A stretch of DNA of 64,000 nt. It comes from Micromonospora luteifusca (GTDB lineage: Bacteria > Actinomycetota > Actinomycetes > Mycobacteriales > Micromonosporaceae). The position numbers and the translations under genes were made by a program. The notes below the pieces were generated by a model that worked only from the letters and a program-made list of their open reading frames with translations, searched no databases and was not told the DNA's origin. The stretch spans positions 3,896,001 to 3,960,000 of the forward strand of contig NZ_JAFBBP010000001.1 of assembly GCF_016907275.1 (NCBI RefSeq). The letters run 5' to 3'. Shown in pieces: positions 16,607-24,626 of the stretch. Numbering within the stretch: the stretch's first letter is position 1; each line of letters opens with the position of its first letter.

Positions 16607-17089
16607 ATGTTCGAGGAGATCCTGGGTCTACCGGTACACGTCCTGGTGGTCCACGCGGTTGTCGTGTTCGTGCCGCTGCTGGCGGTGCTGGCCATCGCGT
16701 ACGTGGGGCTGCCGCGGTGGCGGCACCGGCTGGACTGGGCCCTGGGCCTCCTCGCCGTGGTCGCGCCGGTGACCGCCTACGTGGCCGTCAAGTCGGGTGA
16801 GGCATTCACCGACGCGCTGGTCGCCCGGGGCTTCCAAGGTCAGATCCTCGACCAGATCTTCGAGCACTCCCGCTACGGCGACATCCTGTTCCGCATCGTG
16901 GTGCCGCTCGGGATCGTGGCCATCCTGCTGCTGGTCGCCACCAGTGGGCACCCCCGGGTGCCGCGGCTGCCGGCGCTGGTCACCCCCGTGCTGGCGGTGG
17001 CGGTCGTGTCGCTGTCCATCGCGGCCCTGGTCTACGTCTATCTGACCGGCCACACCGGCGCCGAGGCCGTCTGGGGAACCACCCTCTGA
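16607..17089 (+). CDS. DUF2231-family membrane protein
   Basis: This 160-residue protein has four predicted membrane helices (VHVLVVHAVVVFVPLLAVLA, WALGLLAVVAPVTAYVAV, LFRIVVPLGIVAILLLVAT, PVLAVAVVSLSIAALVYVYL). The conserved GLPVHVLVVHAVVVFVPL and a TGHTGAEAVWG end are typical of DUF2231. Histidines in the first and last segments could bind heme or metal, but this is not established. The ATG at 16607 has GGAGGG just upstream and is better placed than the ATG at 16586. Confidence 0.85.
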   Translation: MFEEILGLPVHVLVVHAVVVFVPLLAVLAIAYVGLPRWRHRLDWALGLLAVVAPVTAYVAVKSGEAFTDALVARGFQGQILDQIFEHSRYGDILFRIVVPLGIVAILLLVATSGHPRVPRLPALVTPVLAVAVVSLSIAALVYVYLTGHTGAEAVWGTTL

Positions 17090-17108
17090 CCTGCGGGCCC
17101 GGCGCGGG

Positions 17109-17441
17109 TCAGAAGATGACCCGCGAGCAGAGCAGGCAGACCACGATCACCAGCACCACGCCGGCCGCCACGCCGAAGCCGTAGGTGACACGCTGCGAGC
17201 GCTGCTCAGCCACGTCCAGGTCGGCCATGTCCTGCGGCGGGAGCTGTCGCGGCGGCGCCGGCTGCAGGTGTACGGGTGGACGCCAACCGCTCGGCGGCGG
17301 CACGCTCGGCGGCGGACCGGCGTACCCGCCCGCGGGGGTGTTCGTGGGCGCGGCGGGCGCTTGGTGCGCCGCCGCCTCGTCACCGGTGCCGGGCCGTCGC
17401 CAGTAGTCGTCCGGGGTGCTGCCACCGCTGGGGGTCGTCAC
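17109..17441 (-). CDS. Proline-rich C-tail-anchored membrane protein
   Basis: This 110-residue protein has about 80 residues of Pro/Ala/Gly-rich, probably disordered sequence (PPPSVPPPSGWRPPVHLQP type) ending in one membrane helix (YGFGVAAGVVLVIVVCLLCS). I recognise no domain. The GTG at 17441 has TAGCGT 8 bases upstream on the minus strand, fitting a leaderless mRNA, so it was preferred over an ATG 57 bases further out. Confidence 0.65.
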   Translation of the reverse strand: MTTPSGGSTPDDYWRRPGTGDEAAAHQAPAAPTNTPAGGYAGPPPSVPPPSGWRPPVHLQPAPPRQLPPQDMADLDVAEQRSQRVTYGFGVAAGVVLVIVVCLLCSRVIF

Positions 17442-17545
17442 GCCGTCCGACGCTACCAACGCGGTCGGCGGCCCGTTCGTTTCTGGCCGGCGTGCCACCG
17501 TCGGCGACCGGTCTGCTGGTATCGGCTGCGCTAGTCTTGCCGCTC

Positions 17546-17728
17546 GTGAGCACCATGGACCCCGGCACGCAGGGCGCGCGCGGCGACGACGACCGCTCCG
17601 TCGACCTCAGCGAAGACTTCGTGGTGCTGCCCGAGCAGACCTCCGACGACACCGACCGTGGCTGGGGCGAGCGGGCGGGCGGCAACGACGACTGGCTGCT
17701 CGCCGAACGCCCTCCGCACTGGGACTGA
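17546..17728 (+). CDS. Small acidic protein (60 aa), conserved-looking
   Basis: This 60-residue, strongly acidic protein ends in RGWGERAGGNDDWLLAERPPHWD. The WGE and LLAERPPHW elements recur in small actinobacterial proteins as I recall, so it is probably a real gene of unknown function. GTG 17546 is preceded by TAGTCT with an 8-base gap, fitting a leaderless transcript. The gene lies between a leftward membrane-protein gene and a convergent CpaB-like gene. Confidence 0.65.
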   Translation: MSTMDPGTQGARGDDDRSVDLSEDFVVLPEQTSDDTDRGWGERAGGNDDWLLAERPPHWD

Positions 17729-17786
17729 CGCAGACGCTCCGGCCACTTCGCCGCGAACGGGTGCACCCGATGGTGGGGGCTCGCGC

Positions 17787-18437
17787 TCAGCCCCGGACGA
17801 CGATGGCGAACCGGGTGCCTTCCGGAAGCCCGACGGCGCGTTGCGCCTGGTCGGGGCGGAGCGCCAGGTAGAGCGCCGAGGACTCGTCGGTCGCCCCGGT
17901 GCCCAGCACGTCCAGCACCAGCGCCGCCGGAGCGAGCAACGTCGCCTCGGTGCCCACCCCGTCCGGCGCCGCCGAGAGCAGATCCACCCTGGCTCCGGGG
18001 CGGACCACCGCCAGCGTGGCCGGCTCGGCCAGCCGGACCGGCAACCCGACAGCGCCGCTCGGCAACGGCAGCGGGCTTCTCGTGCCACTTCCGGCGGTCG
18101 TGCCGCCGGTCGGCGAGGGCCCCGCCGTTCCGCTTCCGCCGGTGGAGCCTGGCCTGTCGGTGGAGCCTGCGCCGTCGGTGGAGCCTGGCCCGTTGGTAGA
18201 GCCTGCGCTGTCGGTGTTGGTCGGCCCGGCCCCGTCGACCTTCCTGGTCGTGCCGTCCGCTCCCGCCGACGCGTCGGAGGGCACGGTGGTCGGCGGGCAG
18301 GCGGTCGGAGTGTGCAGAACGGCGGCGGCCAGGCCGAGCAGCGCGGCGACCAGGCCGGCTCGGAGCAGGGTGCGCCCGCCGGGCAGGGTGAGCCGACGCA
18401 GCGGGCGCAACGCCCGCGCCGAGTCTGGATCGCCCAT
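17787..18437 (-). CDS. CpaB/RcpC-like SAF-domain membrane protein
   Basis: The protein has 216 residues. A basic N-terminus and one membrane helix (about 26-43, LLRAGLVAALLGLAAAVL) are followed by a long Gly/Ser/Thr-rich linker with repeated GSTDG/GPGSTD units. A C-terminal domain resembles the SAF/RcpC region of Flp-pilus assembly protein CpaB (GLPVRLAEPATLAVVRPGAR, ALYLALRPDQAQRAVG). No other pilus genes are in the window, so it may serve another envelope role. A 12-bp hairpin lies in its predicted leader. Confidence 0.7.
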   Translation of the reverse strand: MGDPDSARALRPLRRLTLPGGRTLLRAGLVAALLGLAAAVLHTPTACPPTTVPSDASAGADGTTRKVDGAGPTNTDSAGSTNGPGSTDGAGSTDRPGSTGGSGTAGPSPTGGTTAGSGTRSPLPLPSGAVGLPVRLAEPATLAVVRPGARVDLLSAAPDGVGTEATLLAPAALVLDVLGTGATDESSALYLALRPDQAQRAVGLPEGTRFAIVVRG

Positions 18438-18456
18438 CGTCTCTGCCGCCTCCCGT

Positions 18457-18483
18457 CCACGGGTGTCGCAGCGACACCCGTGG
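18457..18483 (-). promoter_or_regulatory. Perfect hairpin in the leader of the CpaB-like gene
   Basis: A perfect 12-bp inverted repeat (18457-18468 with 18472-18483, 3-base loop) lies 19 bases before the ATG. A TAACCT hexamer just outside it on the minus strand could be the -10 element, which would put the hairpin at the 5' end of the mRNA. It may act as an operator, a 5' stabilising stem or a terminator of read-through from fmdB. Confidence 0.5.
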
Positions 18484-18533
18484 CGGCAGGTTAGGCCGTT
18501 CCAGGCGGTGGCAGCCGGCCGTCGGTCGGTGCC

Positions 18534-18561
18534 TGTGGACAACCGGCTGGCCTGTGGACAA
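18534..18561 (-). promoter_or_regulatory. Two perfect DnaA boxes
   Basis: TTGTCCACA, the actinobacterial DnaA-box consensus, occurs twice on the minus strand (18534-18542 and 18553-18561), 19 bases apart. The site lies between fmdB and the CpaB-like gene, with no replication gene nearby. This spacing is close to two helical turns, so two DnaA molecules could bind the same face. Confidence 0.65.
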
Positions 18562-18705
18562 CGTCCGCCAGTCGGCTCAACCTGCTATGGCACGGCGGTG
18601 ATCGCCGGAAGGCCGAGGAGGGCGCGCGGTCAGGCCAGCCGGAACAGACCGACGTCCGTGAACCCGAGTGGATCAAGGCCCGACCCGGCGAGGTCGGGCG
18701 ACGAG

Positions 18706-19110
18706 TCAGGACGCGGAGCTGGCCGCCGGAGCCTTGCCGCCGCTCGACCCGCCCGACGAGGAGGACCCCGACGAGGACGACGAGCCGGAGGAGGACGAGC
18801 CTGAGGACGACGAGCCCGAAGATGAGGACGACGAGGACGAACCGGACGACGATGAGCCCGAACCCTCACCGGAGGACGACTCGGACTTCGCCGGCTTGCT
18901 GGTCGTGCCGCCGGCCGTCGCCTCGGAGCCGGACGCCCGCGAGTCGGTGCGGTAGAAGCCCGAGCCCTTGAAGACGATGCCGACCGAGTTGAAGACCTTG
19001 CGCAGCCGCCCCTGACACGCCGGGCACTCGGCCAGCGGCTCGTCAGTGAAGGACTGCACCGCCTCGAGCTGGTGACCGCACGTGGTGCAGGCGTACTGGT
19101 ACGTGGGCAC
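18706..19110 (-). CDS. FmdB-family zinc-ribbon protein with long Ser/Gly tail
   Basis: The protein has 134 residues. The N-terminal ~60 residues are a classic FmdB/CxxC zinc ribbon (PTYQYACTTCGHQLE, CPACQGRLRKVFNSVG, FKGSGFYRTDSR). A tail of about 65 residues composed almost wholly of Ser and Gly follows. Zinc-ribbon members are regulatory or chaperone-like with no firm function. The start GTG at 19110 follows GGAGGAGAAC; upstream in-frame ATGs lack this. The tail is a low-complexity expansion and may vary in length between strains. Confidence 0.85.
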   Translation of the reverse strand: MPTYQYACTTCGHQLEAVQSFTDEPLAECPACQGRLRKVFNSVGIVFKGSGFYRTDSRASGSEATAGGTTSKPAKSESSSGEGSGSSSSGSSSSSSSSGSSSSGSSSSGSSSSSGSSSSGGSSGGKAPAASSAS

Positions 19111-19172
19111 GTTCTCCTCCGGATCTGGGCTCAGCCAGTTGGCACTCGACGTATTCGAGTGCCAATGGTGCG

Positions 19173-19850
19173 TCATTCGCCCCGGGTTCGTCCAGCGGAC
19201 GTGTGGGGCGCGACATCATGCGCCGCACCCGGGCCGGCGTCAAGCGTACGCACCCCGTCGGCGGGGGTGACGACCGCGCGGACAAGACGGTCGTGCGGCT
19301 CCGCCGGCAGCGCCTCGACCAGCTCCCCGTCGTGCAGCGGCACCACCGTCAGCGTCGCCTCGGGCACCCGGGCGAGTGCCCGGTCGTACGAGCCGCCGCC
19401 GCGCCCGAGCCGCCGCCCGAGGCGGTCGACCGCGACAGCCGGTACGACCATCAGCTCCGCCTCCGCCACGGCGGCCACCCCGAGACGGGCACCGGTCGGC
19501 TCCCGGATACCCCGACCGGCGGCGATCAAGGCCCCTGGCCCGGTATACGTCGCCCAGTCCAGATCCAGATCGGCGAGGAGCACCGGCAGCAGCAACTCGG
19601 CATCGGTCGGCAAGGCCGCCCGCAGCACCTCCGGCAGATCAGCGCCGCCCGGTTCGGAGCCCACCGGTACGTACGCCGTCATGCGGCGCGGACGCAGCCG
19701 GCGTACCAGCGCGACCAGCTCGGCCTGCACGCGCCCGGCGGCGACGGCCCGGGCGGGGCCGCTCAGCGACCGGCGGCGGGCGAGCAGCTCGGCGCGGGCA
19801 TCCCGCTTCGCCGCACGGGTCACTTCTGCTTCATCAGAAAATTCCGCCAC
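19173..19850 (-). CDS. 5-formyltetrahydrofolate cyclo-ligase
   Basis: This 225-residue enzyme converts 5-formyl-THF to 5,10-methenyl-THF with ATP in cytosolic one-carbon metabolism. Hallmarks are the N-terminal KRDARAELLARRRSLS, the substrate loop AYVPVGSEPGGADLPEV, and the nucleotide-binding GRRLGRGGGSYDRAL. GTG 19850 has AGGAG 6 bases upstream and was preferred over more distal starts. In related genomes it lies next to galU; here a diguanylate cyclase gene has come between them on the opposite strand. Confidence 0.9.
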   Translation of the reverse strand: MAEFSDEAEVTRAAKRDARAELLARRRSLSGPARAVAAGRVQAELVALVRRLRPRRMTAYVPVGSEPGGADLPEVLRAALPTDAELLLPVLLADLDLDWATYTGPGALIAAGRGIREPTGARLGVAAVAEAELMVVPAVAVDRLGRRLGRGGGSYDRALARVPEATLTVVPLHDGELVEALPAEPHDRLVRAVVTPADGVRTLDAGPGAAHDVAPHTSAGRTRGE

Positions 19851-19935
19851 GCAACACTCCTGACGCAACGCCTCTCCCACGGTTGCACTGTGTCAGCATC
19901 GCAAGCAACGGAGGCGGAACTTCCGGGGGGACCGA

Positions 19936-22242
19936 GTGACGCTACGCGGGCGGTTGACGGCAGCCTTCCTCGTAGTGGTGCTCGGGCCGGTCCTGCTCGG
20001 CGCGCTGTTCGTCGCCTCCACCGTCACCGCCGTCGACCGCAGCCGCTCCACCGAGCGCCTGTCGGTGGCGGCGTCCACCGTGCGTACCTCGGTCGACGCG
20101 CTCTGCCAGCAGCTGCGCGCCACCGCCGACGCGGTGGCCCTCACCGCCGATCCGGCCGTCGCCGCCGCCCAACTTGTCGGCCGAGGCCTGGCCGCCGCAG
20201 TGCTGATCACCGACGTGAGCGGTCGGGTCACCTACGTCTCGCCCGGCGCGCCGCCGACGCCCTGGCGGGCCTGCTCCGGCTCGACGACCGATGCGGCCAG
20301 CCCGATTCGGGCGCTGGCCGCCCAGGTCGACCTGCGCGACCGCGCGGGCGCCCTGCTGGGCACGGTGACCGCCGCGCAGCTGGTCGACCCGGCCTTCGTG
20401 GCCCGGCTGGCGGCGGTGACCGGGGTGGCGGTCACCCTGCTCGACAGCGCAGCGAGCCCCGCCCGGGTCACCCACACGACCGAGTCCCGAGAGGTACGCG
20501 ACGCGGTGCTGGCCGCCGCCAGCGCCGTCGATGGCGAGCGGGTCATTGAGACGAGCGAGGGCCGGTACGTGCGGAGGATCGGGCCGTCCGACACGCAGCC
20601 GCTGCCACTTGTGGTCTCCGTGCCCAGCGAGCGACCGCAAGGGCTGCACGCCACGCTGGTCGGGGTGGTCGTGGTGGCCGGGTTGCTCGCCGTGCTGACC
20701 GCCTGGCGGCTGGCGCGGGTGACCACCCGACCGCTGGCCGAGTTGGCCGGCGCGGTCGACCGGGTGGCCCACGGCGACCTGACCGCCCGTGTGCCGGTGC
20801 GCAGCCGTGACGAGCTGGGGCGGTTGGCCGCCGCGTTCAACCGGATGACCCGGGAGACCGGGTCCTACGTCGCGGCGCTCACCAGCAACCGGGACCAGCT
20901 CCGCGGTCACCTCGCGGTGCTCGGTGACACCCTGGCCAGCACGCACGACCTGCAACGCATCCTGCGGGTGATCCTGCACAGCGCCATCGGAGCCACCGGC
21001 GCGCGCGCCGGCGCCGTACTGCTGGTCGAGACCGGCGGGGTGCTCGTCGCACAGTGCACCGAGGGGCTGGACGGACGCTGGCCGGAGGGGGACGCGGACG
21101 GGTCGCAGACGCTTCGGGTGCCGGTGGGCGTCGGCGTGGTCGGCGCCGTCGCCGCCACCGGGGAACCGCAGCGGGGAAGGGCCGAGCCGACCGAGGCCCC
21201 GTCGGGTGAGCCGCGCTGCCGCACGTACGTGGCGGTCCCGTTCGCCGCCCCGGCCACCCCCGGCGGATCCTCCGGGCCGGTCGACGAGGCCGGCGCGCCC
21301 GCGGCCCTCGGCGTGCTGGCCCTCTACGACCGGCTGGGCGCCGACGAGTTCGATGACGACGACCTGGTCACCCTGCGCACCTTCGCCGGCCATGCGGCGG
21401 TGGCGGTCGACAACGTCCGGGTGCACGAGGAGGCGCAACGGCTCTCCCTCACCGACCCGCTCACCGGGCTGTGGAACTACCGCTACCTGCGCGAGTCGAT
21501 CCGGCGGGAGGTGGAACGCGCCAGCCGCTTCGGGCGGATGCTCAGCGTCCTCGCCCTGGACCTCGACCGGTTCAAGGACGTCAACGACACGTACGGGCAC
21601 GCCGCGGGGGACACCGTGCTGGCCGAGTTCGCCCGGCGGGTGCGTGGGGAGATCCGGGAGGTCGACCTGGCCTTCCGGCAGGGCGGTGAGGAGTTCGTGC
21701 TGCTGCTGCCGGAGACCGACGCCCGGGGCGCGGCCATCGTGGCCGAGCGACTCGGCGCGGCGGTCCGCGAGACACCGATCGCCGTCGAGGCGTACGCCGG
21801 GCCGGTCGTGGTGACCGTGTCGGTGGGCATCGCCGTCTACCCGGACAACGGCAGCACCGGACGGGAGGTGCTGGAAGCCGCCGACGACGCGCTCTACGCG
21901 GCCAAGGCGGCCGGCCGCGACACGTACCGGGTCGCTGAGGTGCGCCCGGACGTGGTGACCCGGGAGATACCGGTGCTCGCGGGCGCCGTGAGCCCACCCG
22001 ACGGGCTGCCGCGCGCCGGCCAGCCGGTGCAGGCCATCCGGGAGCCGGGCGGGCCCGCCCGGTCGGACTTGGCTGTGGGCGTACCGGAAGGGTCGCCTGC
22101 GCACGCACGGCCCGACGCGACCGACGATCCGGCGGACATCGACGCGGAGGCGGCCCGAGCCGGCCCGGATGCCGCGCGGCCGGGGCCGGCTGGCGGCGCG
22201 TCTTCTGGGCCACACCCGCCGCGGCAGAGCCGTGGCCGATAG
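19936..22242 (+). CDS. Membrane diguanylate cyclase (HAMP-GAF-GGDEF)
   Basis: The 768-residue sensor has membrane helix 1 (~10-32), an extracytoplasmic sensing region (~33-235), helix 2 (~236-255) and HAMP (~255-310: DRVAHGDLTARVPVRSRDEL). A GAF-like domain (~330-510) and GGDEF (~520-680) follow, then a disordered Pro-rich tail. The active site is GGEEF at 583-587 and the inhibitory I-site RxxD (REVD, 574-577) is exactly five residues upstream. It should therefore make cyclic di-GMP with product feedback. GTG 19936 follows a GGGGGG run. It is divergent from the cyclo-ligase and 9 bases upstream of galU, so galU may partly share its transcript. Confidence 0.93.
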   Translation: MTLRGRLTAAFLVVVLGPVLLGALFVASTVTAVDRSRSTERLSVAASTVRTSVDALCQQLRATADAVALTADPAVAAAQLVGRGLAAAVLITDVSGRVTYVSPGAPPTPWRACSGSTTDAASPIRALAAQVDLRDRAGALLGTVTAAQLVDPAFVARLAAVTGVAVTLLDSAASPARVTHTTESREVRDAVLAAASAVDGERVIETSEGRYVRRIGPSDTQPLPLVVSVPSERPQGLHATLVGVVVVAGLLAVLTAWRLARVTTRPLAELAGAVDRVAHGDLTARVPVRSRDELGRLAAAFNRMTRETGSYVAALTSNRDQLRGHLAVLGDTLASTHDLQRILRVILHSAIGATGARAGAVLLVETGGVLVAQCTEGLDGRWPEGDADGSQTLRVPVGVGVVGAVAATGEPQRGRAEPTEAPSGEPRCRTYVAVPFAAPATPGGSSGPVDEAGAPAALGVLALYDRLGADEFDDDDLVTLRTFAGHAAVAVDNVRVHEEAQRLSLTDPLTGLWNYRYLRESIRREVERASRFGRMLSVLALDLDRFKDVNDTYGHAAGDTVLAEFARRVRGEIREVDLAFRQGGEEFVLLLPETDARGAAIVAERLGAAVRETPIAVEAYAGPVVVTVSVGIAVYPDNGSTGREVLEAADDALYAAKAAGRDTYRVAEVRPDVVTREIPVLAGAVSPPDGLPRAGQPVQAIREPGGPARSDLAVGVPEGSPAHARPDATDDPADIDAEAARAGPDAARPGPAGGASSGPHPPRQSRGR

Positions 22243-22251
22243 TCTCGCGGC

Positions 22252-23214
22252 ATGTCGGAGCACTCAGCGAACCCCTCATCGACGGTCGCCGCAACCGGCC
22301 GTCCCCTGGCGGTCAAGGCCGTCATCCCGGCCGCCGGACTGGCCACCCGGTTTCTGCCGGCCACCAAGGCGGTGCCCAAGGAGTTGCTGCCGGTGGTGGA
22401 CCGGCCGGTTCTGCAGTACATCGTCGAGGAGGCCACCCAGGCCGGCATCGGCGACGTGTTGCTGATCACCGGGCGGGGTAAGACCTCGATGGTGGACCAC
22501 TTCGATCGTCGCCCCGACCTGGAGACCAGGCTGGAGGAGAAGGGCGACGCCGAGCGGCTGGCCGCGGTGCGTCGGCCCAGCGAGCTGGCCGAGATCTACA
22601 CCGTGCGGCAGCCCGAGCAGCTCGGGCTCGGCCACGCGGTCGGGTACGCCGAGTCACACGTCGGCGACCAGCCCTTCGCGGTGCTGCTCGGCGACGAGTT
22701 CGTCAAGCCGTCGGAGCCGCTGCTGCCGGCGATGCTGGAGCTGCAGGCCCGCACCGGCGGTGTGGTGCTCGCCTTCTTCGAGGTCGACCCGGCCGAGACC
22801 AAGCGGTACGGCATCGCCTCCGTCGAGCCCGCCGAGTCGGAGCTCACCGACATCGGCGAGGTCGTCAGGGTGACCGGGATGGTGGAGAAGCCGCAGCCGG
22901 AGGACGCCCCGAGCAACCTCGCGGTGCTCGGCCGTTACGTGCTGCCGGGCAAGATCTTCGACGCGATCCGGCGGACGAAGCCGGGCAGCGGCGGCGAGAT
23001 CCAGCTGACCGATGCGATGGAGCTGCTGCGCACCGAGGGCACCCCGGTGCACGCGATCGTCTACCGGGGCACCCGCTACGACACCGGTATGCCGCTGGGT
23101 TACCTGCAGACGGTGGTGCAGATCGCCGCCGAGCGCGAAGACCTGGGCGCCGAGTTCCGGTCCTGGCTGGCCGACTTCGTCAAGGCCGACGCGGCAGGCG
23201 GATCTGGTACATGA
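22252..23214 (+). CDS. galU: UTP--glucose-1-phosphate uridylyltransferase
   Basis: This 320-residue enzyme makes UDP-glucose from UTP and glucose-1-phosphate for cell-wall glycans and exopolysaccharide. Signature motifs are AVIPAAGLATRFLPATKAVPKE at the nucleotide site, the LLPVVDRPVLQYIVEEA segment, GDEF at the metal site and EKPQP further on. The ATG has TAGTCT 6 bases upstream, so a leaderless start in addition to read-through is likely. Its stop overlaps the next start (ATGA). The product also supplies the galE/galK pathway at 59.5-61.7 kb. Confidence 0.96.
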   Translation: MSEHSANPSSTVAATGRPLAVKAVIPAAGLATRFLPATKAVPKELLPVVDRPVLQYIVEEATQAGIGDVLLITGRGKTSMVDHFDRRPDLETRLEEKGDAERLAAVRRPSELAEIYTVRQPEQLGLGHAVGYAESHVGDQPFAVLLGDEFVKPSEPLLPAMLELQARTGGVVLAFFEVDPAETKRYGIASVEPAESELTDIGEVVRVTGMVEKPQPEDAPSNLAVLGRYVLPGKIFDAIRRTKPGSGGEIQLTDAMELLRTEGTPVHAIVYRGTRYDTGMPLGYLQTVVQIAAEREDLGAEFRSWLADFVKADAAGGSGT

Positions 23215-24524
23215 CCGCGACGGCCGACGCCGAGGCGGCCGCGAACGAGTTGACGCCGCTCGCCGACTACCTGGGCAGCGTGCTGCGCAGGTTGCGCGCG
23301 CTGCCGCCACTCGACCTCGATCTCACCCAGGCGCACGGCAACGTCCTCGCCGAGGACGTCGTCGCGCCGCACGCCTTCCCGGCCTTCGACCAGGCGGCCG
23401 TGGACGGTTACGCCGCCCGCTGGGAGGACATTTCGGGAGGGGGCCGGGGCCCGAGCTACGTCCCGGCCCCCTCCGGCACGCCCGGCGGCCGGACCATCCG
23501 ACTCAACGTGGTCGGCGATCTCGGCGCCGCGAGCTGGCGGCCGGTCCGGCTCACCCCCGGTTCGTGCTTCTCGGTGGCCGCCGGGGCGCCGCTGCCAGTC
23601 GCCGCGGACGTGGTGGTTCCGGTGGAGTGGACCGACCAGGGCATGGCCGCGGTCGAGATCTTCCGCACCCCCAAGCGGGGCTACGGGGTACGCCGAGCCG
23701 GTGAGGAACTGCCCGCCGGCACCCTGCTCGCCCGGGCCGGCACGTACGTCTCCCCGGCCCTGGTGGCGGTCTTCGCCGCCACCGGTATCGGGCACGTGGT
23801 GGTCCGGCCCAGCCCACGGGTGGTCATCGTGGCCACCGGCGACGAACTGGTCGACGTGGGTCGGGGCAGTCAGCCGGGGCAGGTGGTGGACGCGAACTCG
23901 CACGCGCTGACCGCCGCCGCCGCCGAGGTGGGCGCACTGGCGTACCGGGTTGGCATCTGCGACGACGACCCGGAGGGGCTGCGCGGGTTGTTGGAGGACC
24001 AGACCCTGCGCGCCGACCTGATCATCACCACCGGGGGCACCGGCACCGGCCCCGGAGACATGGTGCGCCGGATCCTGTCCCGCCGCGAGGGGGGCCGCGC
24101 CGGGCCGGTCACGTTCACCGACGTGGCGCTCTATCCCGGCACCGCGCTCGGGTTCGGCACCGTCGGCGCCGAGGAGGTGCCGGTGGTCTGCCTGCCCGGC
24201 GACCCGGGCGCCGCGTTGATCGGCTTCGAGGTGCTGGCCCGCCCCGCCATCCAACTCCTCGCCGGCGCCGAGCCGGTGTTCCGACCCAGCGTGCGGGCGC
24301 ACCTGCTGGAGACCGTGTCGTCCCCGGCAGGGCTGCGCGAATTCCGACCCGCGCACGTCGCCGAGCGGCGCGGCGGCGGATACACGGTGCAGCCACTCAG
24401 TGGTGGGCCGTTCACCCTCTCCGGGCTGGCCGAGGCCAACGGGCTGCTGGTGCTCGGCGAGCGGGTCACCACCGCCGCCGCAGGCTCCACCGTGGACGTC
24501 CTGCTGATGGACCGCCGCCGATGA
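23211..24524 (+). CDS. glp: Gephyrin-like molybdotransferase (Glp/MoeA family)
   Basis: The protein has 437 residues with the full MoeA/gephyrin E-domain plan: PLADYLGSVLRRLRALPPLD, the AFDQAAVDGYAAR motif, the MoCF-binding core (VIVATGDELVDVG, TTGGTGTGPGDMVRRIL, GFGTVG, VVCLPGDPGAALIGFEVL) and a C-terminal domain IV. Classical MoeA inserts molybdate into molybdopterin. In C. glutamicum the member of this gene cluster is Glp, which joins the divisome with its membrane receptor GlpR. The surrounding order galU-glp-rimJ-glpR argues for that role here. It is coupled to galU by ATGA. Confidence 0.88.
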   Translation: MTATADAEAAANELTPLADYLGSVLRRLRALPPLDLDLTQAHGNVLAEDVVAPHAFPAFDQAAVDGYAARWEDISGGGRGPSYVPAPSGTPGGRTIRLNVVGDLGAASWRPVRLTPGSCFSVAAGAPLPVAADVVVPVEWTDQGMAAVEIFRTPKRGYGVRRAGEELPAGTLLARAGTYVSPALVAVFAATGIGHVVVRPSPRVVIVATGDELVDVGRGSQPGQVVDANSHALTAAAAEVGALAYRVGICDDDPEGLRGLLEDQTLRADLIITTGGTGTGPGDMVRRILSRREGGRAGPVTFTDVALYPGTALGFGTVGAEEVPVVCLPGDPGAALIGFEVLARPAIQLLAGAEPVFRPSVRAHLLETVSSPAGLREFRPAHVAERRGGGYTVQPLSGGPFTLSGLAEANGLLVLGERVTTAAAGSTVDVLLMDRRR

Positions 24525-24626
24525 CGGTGATCCGGTCGGCCCGGTCGCGGTCTGCGTCAGGTGCTCGTCGGTGCACGTGGTGAGTCCACTTGCGCGCGAC
24601 ACGGTCCCGCGCGGGAGACTGTGCGG

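Noticed and set aside
18534..18561. A replication origin at the DnaA boxes
   Set aside because: Only two boxes, no AT-rich unwinding region, and none of dnaA, dnaN, gyrB or rpmH nearby.
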